DNA from: Candidatus Dadabacteria bacterium
Lineage (GTDB): Bacteria > Desulfobacterota_D > UBA1144 > Nemesobacterales > UBA2774
Length of the DNA stretch: 19,061 nucleotides
NCBI GenBank assembly: GCA_004356555.1
Contig: SMWY01000078.1
Coordinates: forward strand, 1 to 19,061
Reading direction: 5' to 3'
The first letter of the stretch is position 1; every line of letters begins with the position of its first letter. This document shows positions 1-7,530 of the stretch, one piece after another. The notes beneath the pieces were generated by a model. The model had not been told where the DNA came from. It made no database searches and saw only the letters and a list, made by a program, of their open reading frames with translations. The position numbers were made by a program, and so were the translations under genes.

Positions 1-1
1 A

Positions 2-316
2 TTGGATGGTAAATCTTTTTTAGTCAAACTGTCCGAGCAAGGTAAAGATGATGAAGCTACAAACGATGAGTTAATTTTTAAGGATGGAACATTCTTCTCT
101 GTTGATTGCGAACAGTATGGCTTTGGTTCCGCTCCGTATAAAACGATGTCAAAAGGTGACACTACTTTGTTCGAATCCACACTCGTGAGTGATAAAGGAG
201 GAAAAGCAGAATGGGAAGGAACAGTTAAAGGTAACGAAATTACTGGGACATTTATATGGTCAAAGGAAGGTCAAGAGCCGATTATATATAGTTACGAAGG
301 TAGTATAAAAAAATAG
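2..316 (+). CDS. 3' part of an unrecognised gene (C-terminal 104 residues)
   Basis: An open frame runs in from the left edge and stops at TAG 314-316. The first codon in the window is TTG at base 2, with no visible ribosome binding site, so this is most likely the C-terminal part of a longer protein rather than a complete gene. The visible part is hydrophilic, has no membrane segment, and alternates short hydrophobic stretches with Gly/Asp/Lys turns, as in a small beta-barrel or lipocalin-like fold (for example GKAEWEGTVKGNEITGTF near residues 66-83). I do not recognise the family. It sits next to an integrase relic and could be cargo of a decayed element or ordinary chromosome; the sequence does not decide. 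Confidence 0.55.
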   Translation: MDGKSFLVKLSEQGKDDEATNDELIFKDGTFFSVDCEQYGFGSAPYKTMSKGDTTLFESTLVSDKGGKAEWEGTVKGNEITGTFIWSKEGQEPIIYSYEGSIKK

Positions 317-356
317 ATTGTTTATCACTTATAGCACATTTATAACATAATTTTAG

Positions 357-380
357 TGCTAACACTTTTGCTAACATTTT
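357..380. repeat. Tandem 12-bp direct repeat beside the integrase relic
   Basis: Two head-to-tail copies of a 12-base unit, TGCTAACACTTT and TGCTAACATTTT, differ at one position. They lie just beyond, and slightly overlap, the stop codon of the integrase relic (379-381). Short direct repeats next to an integrase gene are often recombinase or excisionase arm sites, but that role is only inferred here. Confidence 0.6.
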
Positions 381-630
381 ACACCTTATTTAGCTTAGAA
401 ACAGCCGATTTGAGAGCCTCAGGAGTAGAATGACTCGTAGTCATCTGGATAGAAGAGTGCCCCAAGAGCTTAGAAACAGTCGCTAAGTCTACTCCTGCAA
501 GAACTAATCTGGTTGCAAAAATATGCCTAAGGTCATGGAATCTAAGGTTTTTTATACCTGCTCTGTTGCAAGCATTTTTAAAAGCAGTACGAATATCCTT
601 AAGAGGTTTATTACGATAAGTAAAGATTTC
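379..630 (-). pseudogene. Relic of a phage-type tyrosine integrase (C-terminal catalytic part only)
   Basis: About 84 residues match the end of a phage or island tyrosine recombinase: IKNLRFHDLRHIFATRL carries the HxxR box (normally with His/Arg of the active site), and KLLGHSS carries the second histidine. The N-terminal arm-binding and core-binding domains and the first catalytic arginine are gone. The usual continuation after GHSSIQMT is xRYSH; here the text reads MTTSHSTPEALKSAV, so an Arg-Tyr pair, including the catalytic tyrosine, appears to have been lost in frame (six bases). The frame is open further upstream only because it runs through the tRNA-Leu gene, which is not coding. The relic begins a few bases from the tRNA 3' end, as expected of an element that integrated in that tRNA and then decayed. 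Confidence 0.8.
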
Positions 631-636
631 TAAGTA

Positions 637-720
637 TGGGCAGGGGGGGACTCGAACCCCCACGGATGTGAATCCAACGGCTTTTGAGGCCGTCGTGTCT
701 GCCGATTTCACCACCTGCCC
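637..720 (-). tRNA. tRNA-Leu(CAA)
   Basis: The reverse complement folds as a class II tRNA of 84 nt. The acceptor GGGCAGG pairs with CCTGCCC. The D arm carries AAATCGGCAGA. The anticodon stem ACGGC/GCCGT holds the loop CTCAAAA, giving anticodon CAA. The long variable arm has stem GGAT/ATCC, and the T arm is GGGGG-TTCGAGT-CCCCC. The discriminator is A. CCA is not encoded: the three bases after the discriminator read TAC. It therefore depends on CCA-adding enzyme, unlike the tRNA-Ala at the other end of the window. Confidence 0.95.
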
Positions 721-756
721 TCAGTTCTATCAAGAAGAAATTCTGAGTAGGGATAT

Positions 757-785
757 ATTATTCTATGAAATATTAAAAGAATCAA
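757..785 (-). promoter_or_regulatory. Sigma70-type promoter for tRNA-Leu
   Basis: On the minus strand, TTGATT (785-780) and AATAAT (762-757) are separated by 17 bases. Transcription would start near 750, about 30 bases before the tRNA 5' end at 720. Confidence 0.5.
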
Positions 786-847
786 GGATACACGATTGCG
801 CCTATATATACTGGTACTTTTGCGTCTCTAAGCTAAGCCATAAAGTG

Positions 848-875
848 TTGACAACATTAGGCATTCATGTATTCT
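848..875 (+). promoter_or_regulatory. Sigma70-type promoter for aroF
   Basis: A perfect TTGACA (848-853) and TATTCT (870-875) are separated by 16 bases. The predicted start near 882 leaves a leader of about 47 bases to the aroF ATG. The bases from 721 to 928 otherwise hold only the tRNA promoter and this one. Confidence 0.6.
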
Positions 876-928
876 AGCACCTTTGTCTAACATATATAAG
901 CTTGTAAAAACCGGAGGAATTTAAAGAA

Positions 929-1948
929 ATGATTGTAGTAATGAAAAGTGGGGCGTCTCCTGAGCAGATTCAAAAAGCAAAAACCGTAATGGTCGAGCTT
1001 GGATATCAGCCACACCCTATTGAAGGGTTATTGAGAACCGTAATTGGCGCTATTGGAGACGAGAGGGGAAAACCCGAAGATGTTGAGGCTTTAAGCATAC
1101 TTGGGGGTGTAGAGAAAGTTATACCTATACTTCCTGCACACAAGATCGCAAGCAGGGAATTCAAACCCGAAAATACGACAATCAAAGTTAGAGATGTAGT
1201 TGTGGGAAACAATAAAATTCCTGTAATAGCCGGTCCCTGTTCAGTAGAAAGCGAAGAGCAGCTCATGGAAATCGCCCATTCGATTAAAGAATCCGGGGCA
1301 ACAATGTTAAGAGGCGGCGCATATAAACCAAGGTCATCCCCCTACACTTTCCAGGGAATGGGTATTGAGGGATTAAAACTTCTGGCTCAGGCTAGAGAAG
1401 AAACCGGGCTTCCAATTGTGACCGAAATACTCGACCCACACGATCTTGACTCAGTTGTCCAATACGCTGATGTGCTTCAAATTGGAGCAAGAAACTCCCA
1501 GAATTACGCACTTTTAAAAGAGGTTGGTAAATCAAAGAAACCTGTTCTTTTAAAAAGAGGGATGTCTACTACTATAAAAGAGTTCTTAATGTGCGCCGAG
1601 TATATACTCGCTGAAGGAAACGAGGATGTAATGCTCTGCGAAAGAGGTATCAGGACTTTTGAGACGGCAACCAGAAACACCTTTGATTTAAACGCAATTC
1701 CGGTACTTAAAGAGAAAACACATCTTCCCGTCATAGCTGATCCGAGTCACGGTACAGGGTACTGGCAGTATGTAACCCCTATGACGCTCGCAGCAATCGC
1801 GGCGGGTGCTGACGGAGTTATTATTGAAGTTCATAATAACCCTGAGGTAGCTGTGAGTGACGGCGGTCAGTCATTAAAACCCCATAAGTTTAAAGCACTG
1901 ATGGAAAAAGCATCAGCTGTTGCCAAAGCGATCGGAAGGGAACTTTAA
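929..1948 (+). CDS. aroF: 3-deoxy-7-phosphoheptulonate (DAHP) synthase, type I-beta with N-terminal regulatory domain
   Basis: Catalyses the first step of the shikimate pathway, condensing phosphoenolpyruvate and erythrose 4-phosphate. Residues 1-75 form the ferredoxin-like (ACT-like) regulatory domain known from the Thermotoga enzyme (MIVVMKSGAS start); the rest is the TIM barrel. Visible metal and substrate motifs are AGPCSVES with Cys104, LRGGAYKPRSSPY, IGARNSQN, KRGMSTTI, DPSHGTG with His274, IIEVH and SDGGQSL. The length of 339 residues is normal for this subtype. The ATG at 929 is preceded by GGAGGA (913-918); a second in-frame ATG four codons later is too far from it. The regulatory domain suggests feedback control by an aromatic amino acid, which is family knowledge. 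The stop codon overlaps the stop of convergent purN. Confidence 0.95.
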   Translation: MIVVMKSGASPEQIQKAKTVMVELGYQPHPIEGLLRTVIGAIGDERGKPEDVEALSILGGVEKVIPILPAHKIASREFKPENTTIKVRDVVVGNNKIPVIAGPCSVESEEQLMEIAHSIKESGATMLRGGAYKPRSSPYTFQGMGIEGLKLLAQAREETGLPIVTEILDPHDLDSVVQYADVLQIGARNSQNYALLKEVGKSKKPVLLKRGMSTTIKEFLMCAEYILAEGNEDVMLCERGIRTFETATRNTFDLNAIPVLKEKTHLPVIADPSHGTGYWQYVTPMTLAAIAAGADGVIIEVHNNPEVAVSDGGQSLKPHKFKALMEKASAVAKAIGREL

Positions 1949-2547
1949 GACTTTTTAATAACTCTTCTGCCTATTACTTCTATTTCTCCACTTGATATAA
2001 GCTCAATGGCTTTGGGATATATCCGATGCTCTACCTCATGAATCTTCTCAAGGAGCGTATCTTCCGTATCCTCGTCTTTAATCTCGACTACTGACTGTAA
2101 TATAATTGGACCGGTATCCACTCCTTCATCAACAAAATGAACAGTAACTCCCGTATATTTAACCCCGTATTCTAGGGCCCGTCTTCCGGCGTTTATTCCG
2201 GGAAAGGAAGGTAAGAGGGCAGGATGTATATTAACAATCTTATTTTTATAAGCTCTAACAAATACTGTTGAGAGAATTCTCATAAACCCTGCTAGAACAA
2301 TTAAGTTGAGCTTGTAAGGACCTAGAACCTTAATTATGTGCTTCTCGTACTCTTCTCTAGTTTTATAATTTTTATGATCAATTATCTCAACCTGGATATT
2401 ATGTTTTTTAGCGCGCTCTATAGCATACGCATCGGGGTTGTTCGTAAAAACTACAGCAATTTCGATAGTTTGAATATCTGCGTCAATGATCGCCTGAAGA
2501 TTCGTACCACTACCTGATGCAAAGACGGCTACACGCATTTTGCCCAC
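1945..2547 (-). CDS. purN: Phosphoribosylglycinamide formyltransferase (GART)
   Basis: Transfers a formyl group from 10-formyltetrahydrofolate to GAR in purine synthesis. It is 200 residues, normal for PurN. The start MRVAVFASGSGTNLQAI binds the GAR phosphate. NIHPALLPSFPG carries the catalytic Asn and His, and GVTVHFVDEGVDTGPII contains the catalytic Asp in DTGP. I take the GTG at 2547 as the start because AGAGGG lies 7 bases upstream of it; the ATG three codons later (2538) is also possible but its spacing is about 16. It stands alone on the minus strand, downstream of the 5S rRNA gene, and I see no convincing promoter of its own. Confidence 0.93.
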   Translation of the reverse strand: MGKMRVAVFASGSGTNLQAIIDADIQTIEIAVVFTNNPDAYAIERAKKHNIQVEIIDHKNYKTREEYEKHIIKVLGPYKLNLIVLAGFMRILSTVFVRAYKNKIVNIHPALLPSFPGINAGRRALEYGVKYTGVTVHFVDEGVDTGPIILQSVVEIKDEDTEDTLLEKIHEVEHRIYPKAIELISSGEIEVIGRRVIKKS

Positions 2548-2682
2548 TAAAAGACCCTCTTGCTATGAAGTATTTATTTTAGAGAACAAAATACTACATA
2601 AGCCCACAAGACAAAACAACTGCTCTATTATTGAAAATACGGGTTGGAATGATAGAAGGAGTAACTTATTTCTAAAAAATGC

Positions 2683-2692
2683 AAAAAAAAAA
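2683..2692 (-). terminator. T-tract immediately after 5S rRNA
   Basis: On the minus strand ten consecutive T follow directly on the 3' arm of the 5S terminal helix (2693 onward). The terminal helix plus U-tract is a plausible intrinsic terminator. I see no separate hairpin. Confidence 0.45.
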
Positions 2693-2693
2693 G

Positions 2694-2815
2694 AACCAAG
2701 GCAGCTACCTACTTTCCCACTCCCGTACAAGAGCAGTATCATCGGCCTTGAAGAGCTTAACTTCTGGGTTCGGTATGGGACCAGGTGTTGCCTCTTCAGT
2801 ATAGCCACCCAGATT
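2694..2815 (-). rRNA. rrf: 5S ribosomal RNA, solitary
   Basis: The minus strand contains the conserved 5S core: CCCATACCGAACCCAGAAGTT followed shortly by GGCCGATGATACTGC and by GGGAAAGTAGGTAGC near the 3' end. The first and last 10-12 bases pair (AATCTGGGTGG with the 3' GCCTTGGTT region) as helix I. The ends are given to within about 3 bases. No 23S or tRNA sequence lies upstream: the 5S starts 83 bases from the divergent recombinase gene, so it is not part of a conventional rrn operon. It has its own promoter and terminator. Confidence 0.93.
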
Positions 2816-2824
2816 CGAAAATAA

Positions 2825-2852
2825 AATTTACATTAGTATTAAAAGTTGTCAA
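2825..2852 (-). promoter_or_regulatory. Sigma70-type promoter for the solitary 5S rRNA
   Basis: On the minus strand, a perfect TTGACA (2852-2847) and TAAATT (2830-2825) are separated by 16 bases. The start would be near 2818, a few bases before the 5S 5' end. This supports independent transcription of the 5S gene. Confidence 0.6.
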
Positions 2853-2898
2853 GACTTAAATTTGAATTTGCGGGATAAAAATGCTTTAATTTCTCACC

Positions 2899-3801
2899 AT
2901 GGATCAACTTATCCACGATTTTATAAATTCCCTTAATAGAAGACCGACCACAAAGGAAACATACCGAAAAGCCTTAATGGGATACTCCAAATGGCTTGGG
3001 GACACATCTCCTATAGGACTTACTTCTAATGATATTCAACGCTACAAAGACTATATTACCTCTAAGGATTTATCCACCGCCTCAGTCTCTGCATATCTAA
3101 CAGCGGTAAGAAGGTTCTATGACTACTTAGAGATTATGGGGAAAACTACCGGGAACCCTGCTAAAAAAGTTAAAGGCGGCTCCAGACCTCACAGACATTC
3201 GACCAAACCAATTACACGAAGTGATGTTAGAAAACTATTTGAAACCATCGATTTATCCTCACCCTTAGGGCTTAGAGACTGGGCAATGTTAAGTTTGATG
3301 GTTAGATGCGGTTTGAGCGAGATAGAAATAGTAAGAGCAAACCTAGGAGATATTAAAACCAGAAACAAACAGAAGATCATCTATGTCCAAGGCAAGAACA
3401 AAGATAAAAAGGATGAGTATGTAGTCCTATCTCCTACTGTAGTAAGGGAGCTGGATAAGTACTTGGCTCAGAGAGAGAGCGGAGATGAGAGTGAACCACT
3501 ATTTTGGGGAATTGGAAACAGGGCAATAAGAGAAAGAATAACTACACGGGCTATTAGGGCGCGAGTAAGCCATTACTTTGAGAAGCTTGGAATTAAGAGA
3601 AAAGGCGTTACTCCATATAGTCTTAGACAGACAGCGGCCATGCTAGCTATAGAATCCGGCGCAACTGTTTCAGAAGTTAAACAAATGCTACGGGTAAAAA
3701 CACTAAGTACTGTTCTTGTATATTTTGAGGAAGCAAAAGAACTTAGAAAGAGTAAAATGACTAAGAGTAAAATTCGTTCTAAAAAAATAAAGGTTAATTA
3801 A
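2899..3801 (+). CDS. Tyrosine recombinase (XerC/D- and integron-like), active site degenerate
   Basis: It has 300 residues with a full domain layout: a SAM-like core-binding domain at about 1-90 (TTKETYRKAL, VSAYLTAVRRFYDYL) and a catalytic domain at about 105-285. Compared with the family pattern, GLRxxE reads GLSEIE, so the first catalytic Arg is Ser139. HSLRHT reads YSLRQT at 240-245 (His to Tyr240, Arg243 kept). The GH/RH box reads LRVK, with Val266 where His or Trp belongs. The likely nucleophile Tyr275 in LVYFE is present, and lysines around 165-170 could supply the beta-hairpin Lys. The C-terminal tail is very basic. The ATG at 2899 has no Shine-Dalgarno sequence. It may bind DNA or act slowly or with a partner; strand-exchange activity is doubtful. 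Confidence 0.8.
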   Translation: MDQLIHDFINSLNRRPTTKETYRKALMGYSKWLGDTSPIGLTSNDIQRYKDYITSKDLSTASVSAYLTAVRRFYDYLEIMGKTTGNPAKKVKGGSRPHRHSTKPITRSDVRKLFETIDLSSPLGLRDWAMLSLMVRCGLSEIEIVRANLGDIKTRNKQKIIYVQGKNKDKKDEYVVLSPTVVRELDKYLAQRESGDESEPLFWGIGNRAIRERITTRAIRARVSHYFEKLGIKRKGVTPYSLRQTAAMLAIESGATVSEVKQMLRVKTLSTVLVYFEEAKELRKSKMTKSKIRSKKIKVN

Positions 3802-3813
3802 GGAGGGTTTCCA

Positions 3814-5403
3814 CTAAGTTTTTTCTACATAGCTTTTTATGGGATAAACTCTTGCTGCACGTTTTAATTTTTTAATGGCTTTTACTTCAATCTGCCTGAT
3901 TCTCTCACGTGTTACCTGGAATTGATGACCAACCTCTTCTAAGGTGTGCTCCTTTTCTTCATCTATCCCGAATCTTAACCTTACAATACTTTCCTCTCTG
4001 GTATTCAAGACTGATGATAGCGCTCTATTTATTATTTCTTTCAGTTCATTCATTTCCAGCATTTTAACAGGTGAAGTTGTGTTGGAGTCCTCTATAAGAT
4101 CAACGAGCTTACTATCTTCCTCATCTCCAATCGGCGTTTCCAGAGAAATAGGATCTTTTGATATCTTAAGTACTTTTGCCACTTTATCGGTGGACATTCC
4201 TACTTTACTAGCTATCTCATCAGGCATCGGCTCACGTCCTAATTCCTGCACTAAAAGCCTTGATGTCCTAATAATACGGTTTATCGTTTCAGTCATATGA
4301 ACAGGAATTCTAATTATCCTAGACTGATCCGCTAGAGACCTTGTTATTGCTTGTCTAATCCACCAAGTTGCATAGGTTGAGAATTTATAGCCCCTATTAT
4401 ATTCAAATTTTTCTACAGCCCTCATAAGTCCCATATTACCTTCTTGAATTAAGTCCAGGAAGGGAAGACCTCTGTTTATGTAACGCCTTGCAATACTTAC
4501 AACAAGCCGCAAATTAGATTCAATGAGTTTCCTACTCGCAGTTGTTGTTATTTGTTCACCAAATTCTATTCTTCCAACACCTTTTTTAAGTCTTCTTGTA
4601 TTATCTTCGGCCTCATTTAATAATTCCTCAATTTCCTTTTTATAATCTTTTTTAGATTTGGCAATTAAATTATCAGCTTTTTTTTGAGAACCGCCTAGTT
4701 CATTTTTTATTTTTTCGAGTCTCTTAATATAACCTCTAGCAACAGAAAGAATCCTGTCCATCTGGATTCCACTTAAGTTTATCTCTTCCAGATATGAAAC
4801 CATTTTATTATTATTATTCTTAACCTTTCCTAAAAGGGTGGTTCTCTTCCTTTTTGTAGCTATATTAATCTCTTTGGCAAACTCTTCATTATCATTATAA
4901 AGCTTGGTGATCTCCTTTATTAAATTTCCAATTCCTATCTGTGCTTCTTCTCCTAATCCATCCGTATCATCCAATGAGTTAGTAACATCTCTTACATCCA
5001 AATCCCCTTTTTGAAGTTCCTCTCCAATTCCACATATCTCATTTAACATCAAAGAAGAACTAAGAATAGTCTTTGCAATAATCCTTTTTCCCGTCTCAAT
5101 TTTTTTAGCAATGCGTATCTCTTCTTCCCTCGAAAGAAGTGCATGATCTGCTATCTCATGAAGGTAAAATCTTATTAGATCATACTCATTGGCATTTTCC
5201 TTATTGCCTTTGAAAGGAAATCCGTATTTGGGACTGCTGACTCCGTTTTCTTCCTTATTAGAGGACTCGCCAGCCTCAGGCTCATCCTGATAGTCAGTTT
5301 TTTCTAACTCAGCCTCACTTAGGGAGTCGCTTTCAGTATTGAGAAGTCTAATATTCTCCTTAGCCGTTTTGACTCGCAATGCTTCCTTTTTCTTATTACT
5401 CAT
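3814..5403 (-). CDS. rpoD: RNA polymerase primary sigma factor (sigma70)
   Basis: Housekeeping sigma factor, 529 residues. Residues 1-72 are acidic and low-complexity, not a clear region 1.1. Region 1.2 starts at about 73 (DLIRFYLHEI), a non-conserved Lys/Glu/Asn-rich insert covers about 110-285, and region 2 lies at about 293-365 (NLRLVVSIARRYINRGLPF, DLIQEGNMGLMRAVEKF, YKFSTYATWWIRQAITR). Region 3 follows, with region 4.2 at 487-515 (TLEEVGHQFQVTRERIRQIE). The ATG overlaps the dnaG stop as ATGA, with GGGAGGA and AGGA upstream (5422-5416), so the two are translationally coupled. It is the last gene of the rpsU-dnaG-rpoD operon; the convergent recombinase gene ends 12 bases away. Confidence 0.97.
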   Translation of the reverse strand: MSNKKKEALRVKTAKENIRLLNTESDSLSEAELEKTDYQDEPEAGESSNKEENGVSSPKYGFPFKGNKENANEYDLIRFYLHEIADHALLSREEEIRIAKKIETGKRIIAKTILSSSLMLNEICGIGEELQKGDLDVRDVTNSLDDTDGLGEEAQIGIGNLIKEITKLYNDNEEFAKEINIATKRKRTTLLGKVKNNNNKMVSYLEEINLSGIQMDRILSVARGYIKRLEKIKNELGGSQKKADNLIAKSKKDYKKEIEELLNEAEDNTRRLKKGVGRIEFGEQITTTASRKLIESNLRLVVSIARRYINRGLPFLDLIQEGNMGLMRAVEKFEYNRGYKFSTYATWWIRQAITRSLADQSRIIRIPVHMTETINRIIRTSRLLVQELGREPMPDEIASKVGMSTDKVAKVLKISKDPISLETPIGDEEDSKLVDLIEDSNTTSPVKMLEMNELKEIINRALSSVLNTREESIVRLRFGIDEEKEHTLEEVGHQFQVTRERIRQIEVKAIKKLKRAARVYPIKSYVEKT

Positions 5404-7163
5404 AAGGCTCTTCCTTCCTCCCGTTGTTTTTGCTTCGTTAAATCTCCGAACTCTTTAAGAAGCTTCTTCTCAAGTCGGATATCTTTTTCTTTAATAGCAT
5501 CATCAATTTCAATCCTGAGTACTTTCAACTTTTCATCGAGCTTTGAAAGTTTTAATTTGCCTACGCAGTCCTGAACAATTTTACTAGCGGTTTCCGCGTC
5601 AGGAATACCAGGAGATGAAAGCAGTGCCTCTGAAATCATTTCATGAGCTACTTTATCATCGAAACGAAGTAGTAAGGATGAGGGGTCGTAATTACCTTGA
5701 ACTATAATTTCTTCCAAAATAGACTTAATTTCTGTATTGGATATGAGTCCTTTCCAATCTTCTTCTGCTAAGATTGATTTAAGATCCGGGAACTTTAGTA
5801 GAACTGTTAATAATAATTTCTCTGTGTTTGGGTATTTCAGCTGAGTTTTAGTTCCCCCAGCTTTTTTCTCACTTCTTCTATGCTTGACCAAAGAATATAT
5901 CTCGCTCTCCGGAACGCTTAACCTCTCTGCCGCTTTTTTAATCCAGAAGCTTCTTTCAACCGGGTCCTTTACGTGTTCTATTAATTCTACAATTTCTTCT
6001 AACATTTGTTTGCGAGTAATCATTCCTTTTTTCTGGTAATCGCCCGTCATATCAAACCAGAATTCAACCCAACTAATAGGATTTTCTATGAGTTCATTGA
6101 ATTTATCCAAACCTTCTTCATTTATATATGAATCCGGGTCTTTTCCAGAAGGCAGGGGAGCAACATGGGGCAATAACCCCTCCTCTAAAAGCACATCGAG
6201 CGATTTCTTAGCAGCTTTTCTTCCTGATTCATCACTGTCAAATAAAACAACAACGTTATTTGTATAGCGCCTGAGCATACTTACATGCTCACGTGTCAAA
6301 GACGTGCCTAACGTTGCAACGACATTTCTGATACCTGAGGAATAAAGGGAAAGAAAATCAGTATAGCCCTCAACCAAGATTGCTCTGCTTTCTCTTCTTA
6401 TATGATCTTTTGATTTATTTATTCCATAGAAACTTTTTCTTTTATGATAGATATCAGATTCAGGAGAATTTATATATTTAGGTTCGTCTTGTTCGTCAAC
6501 CCTTCTACCTCCAAAACCTATAACTTTTCCTTCAACATTACAAATCGGAAACATCAATCTATTTCGAAATCTATCATAGTATCCTTCGGTATTATTTCTT
6601 TTTACTATTAACCCCACTTTTTCAGCAATATTTAGCGGAACTTCATTCTTGGTTAAGTATTTAACGAGATTATCCCAACCTTCGGGAGCAAAACCAAATA
6701 TAAATTCTTTGGCTGTCTCCGAAGAGATACCTCTCCTTTCTAAATAATCTCTGCCTCTTTTACCTTTACTATTTTCTTGGAGAATATGTCTGTAGTACTT
6801 TGCAGCTACGGCATTAATTTTATATAAAACACTATTTTGAGATCTTCTAGGTACTGATTCTGGTTGTCTTTCTATATTGACATCAGCTTTTTTAGCAAGT
6901 TCTGATAAAGCTTCTGGAAAGGTTAGGTTATTGTACCTCATATAAAAACCAAAAATATCACCTCCCGCTCCACAGCTAAAACAATGGAATAGTCCCTTCT
7001 CTTCATCTACATGCATAGAGGGATTACTATCATCATGGAATGGACAAAGCCCAACATAACCCTTTCCGGTTTTCTTAACAGATGTGTAACTCTCAACGAG
7101 GTTAATAATACTCAACCTCCTTTTTATTTCTTTAACAAGAGCCTCATTGTTAAATTTTCCCAT
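5400..7163 (-). CDS. dnaG: DNA primase
   Basis: Makes RNA primers at the replication fork. It has 587 residues, a normal length. The CHC2 zinc finger lies at the N-terminus (Cys40-x2-His43 ... Cys61-x2-Cys64, in GLCPFHDD and FHCFSCGAGGD). The catalytic core follows (GRDYLERRGIS, GFAPEGW, RFRNRLMFPI, GFGGR). The TOPRIM domain shows Glu265 (LVEGYTD) and Asp309/Asp311 (FDSDESG), the metal-binding acids. The C-terminal part (about 400-587) is the variable helicase-binding region, rich in Lys/Glu helices. The ATG at 7163 has no clear Shine-Dalgarno sequence. The 135-base gap after rpsU holds a candidate promoter. Confidence 0.97.
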   Translation of the reverse strand: MGKFNNEALVKEIKRRLSIINLVESYTSVKKTGKGYVGLCPFHDDSNPSMHVDEEKGLFHCFSCGAGGDIFGFYMRYNNLTFPEALSELAKKADVNIERQPESVPRRSQNSVLYKINAVAAKYYRHILQENSKGKRGRDYLERRGISSETAKEFIFGFAPEGWDNLVKYLTKNEVPLNIAEKVGLIVKRNNTEGYYDRFRNRLMFPICNVEGKVIGFGGRRVDEQDEPKYINSPESDIYHKRKSFYGINKSKDHIRRESRAILVEGYTDFLSLYSSGIRNVVATLGTSLTREHVSMLRRYTNNVVVLFDSDESGRKAAKKSLDVLLEEGLLPHVAPLPSGKDPDSYINEEGLDKFNELIENPISWVEFWFDMTGDYQKKGMITRKQMLEEIVELIEHVKDPVERSFWIKKAAERLSVPESEIYSLVKHRRSEKKAGGTKTQLKYPNTEKLLLTVLLKFPDLKSILAEEDWKGLISNTEIKSILEEIIVQGNYDPSSLLLRFDDKVAHEMISEALLSSPGIPDAETASKIVQDCVGKLKLSKLDEKLKVLRIEIDDAIKEKDIRLEKKLLKEFGDLTKQKQREEGRAL

Positions 7164-7186
7164 CTATGGTTGAACTGAATAAAAAG

Positions 7187-7217
7187 GTTATAACAGGACA
7201 CTCAAAGGAATGGTCAA
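7187..7217 (-). promoter_or_regulatory. Candidate internal promoter between rpsU and dnaG
   Basis: On the minus strand, TTGACC (7217-7212) and TATAAC (7192-7187) are separated by 19 bases, longer than ideal. It would start a short leader of about 20 bases before dnaG and let dnaG-rpoD be expressed independently of rpsU, as happens in other macromolecular-synthesis operons. Confidence 0.35.
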
Positions 7218-7298
7218 TCGATCTAATCTTTTGGAATGACGAATACAAATGTTGTGTCCCCCAACCGGGTTTTATTATGTATATATTAATTCTAGAAA

Positions 7299-7490
7299 TT
7301 AGTTCCTTCTGGTACGTTTCACAACGCGCTTTTTAGCAGCAAACAGCTTCTTTTTTCTCTTTTCACTTGGTTTTTCGAAATGCTCTCTTCTTCTTACTTC
7401 AGATAGAACACCACCCTTTTCAACCTGTTTCTTGAATCTTTTTAGTGCGCTATCTATACTCTCGTTATTTCCGACTACAATTCCTGGCAT
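7299..7490 (-). CDS. rpsU: Small ribosomal subunit protein bS21
   Basis: A 63-residue basic protein of the 30S platform, near the anti-Shine-Dalgarno end of 16S rRNA. The family pattern is clear: MPGIVVGNNESIDSALKRFK at the N-terminus, then VLSEVRRREHFEKPSEKRKKK and an Arg/Lys-rich tail. A very strong ribosome binding site, AGGAGGAG (7505-7498), lies 7 bases before the ATG. It is first in the classic rpsU-dnaG-rpoD order, with its own TTGACA promoter just upstream. Confidence 0.96.
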   Translation of the reverse strand: MPGIVVGNNESIDSALKRFKKQVEKGGVLSEVRRREHFEKPSEKRKKKLFAAKKRVVKRTRRN

Positions 7491-7530
7491 AAATATACTC
7501 CTCCTGATATTTCACAAATCTAGCTAGAAA

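Noticed and set aside
631..714. N-terminal extension of the integrase relic
   Set aside because: The extension is a translation of the tRNA-Leu gene; integrase similarity begins only near base 630.
668..877. Open frame on the plus strand across the tRNA-Leu
   Set aside because: It begins inside the tRNA on the opposite strand, has no ribosome binding site, and its product resembles no protein family.
2540..2824. Open frames on both strands across the 5S rRNA
   Set aside because: They are translations of rRNA and its flank, without ribosome binding sites or family similarity.
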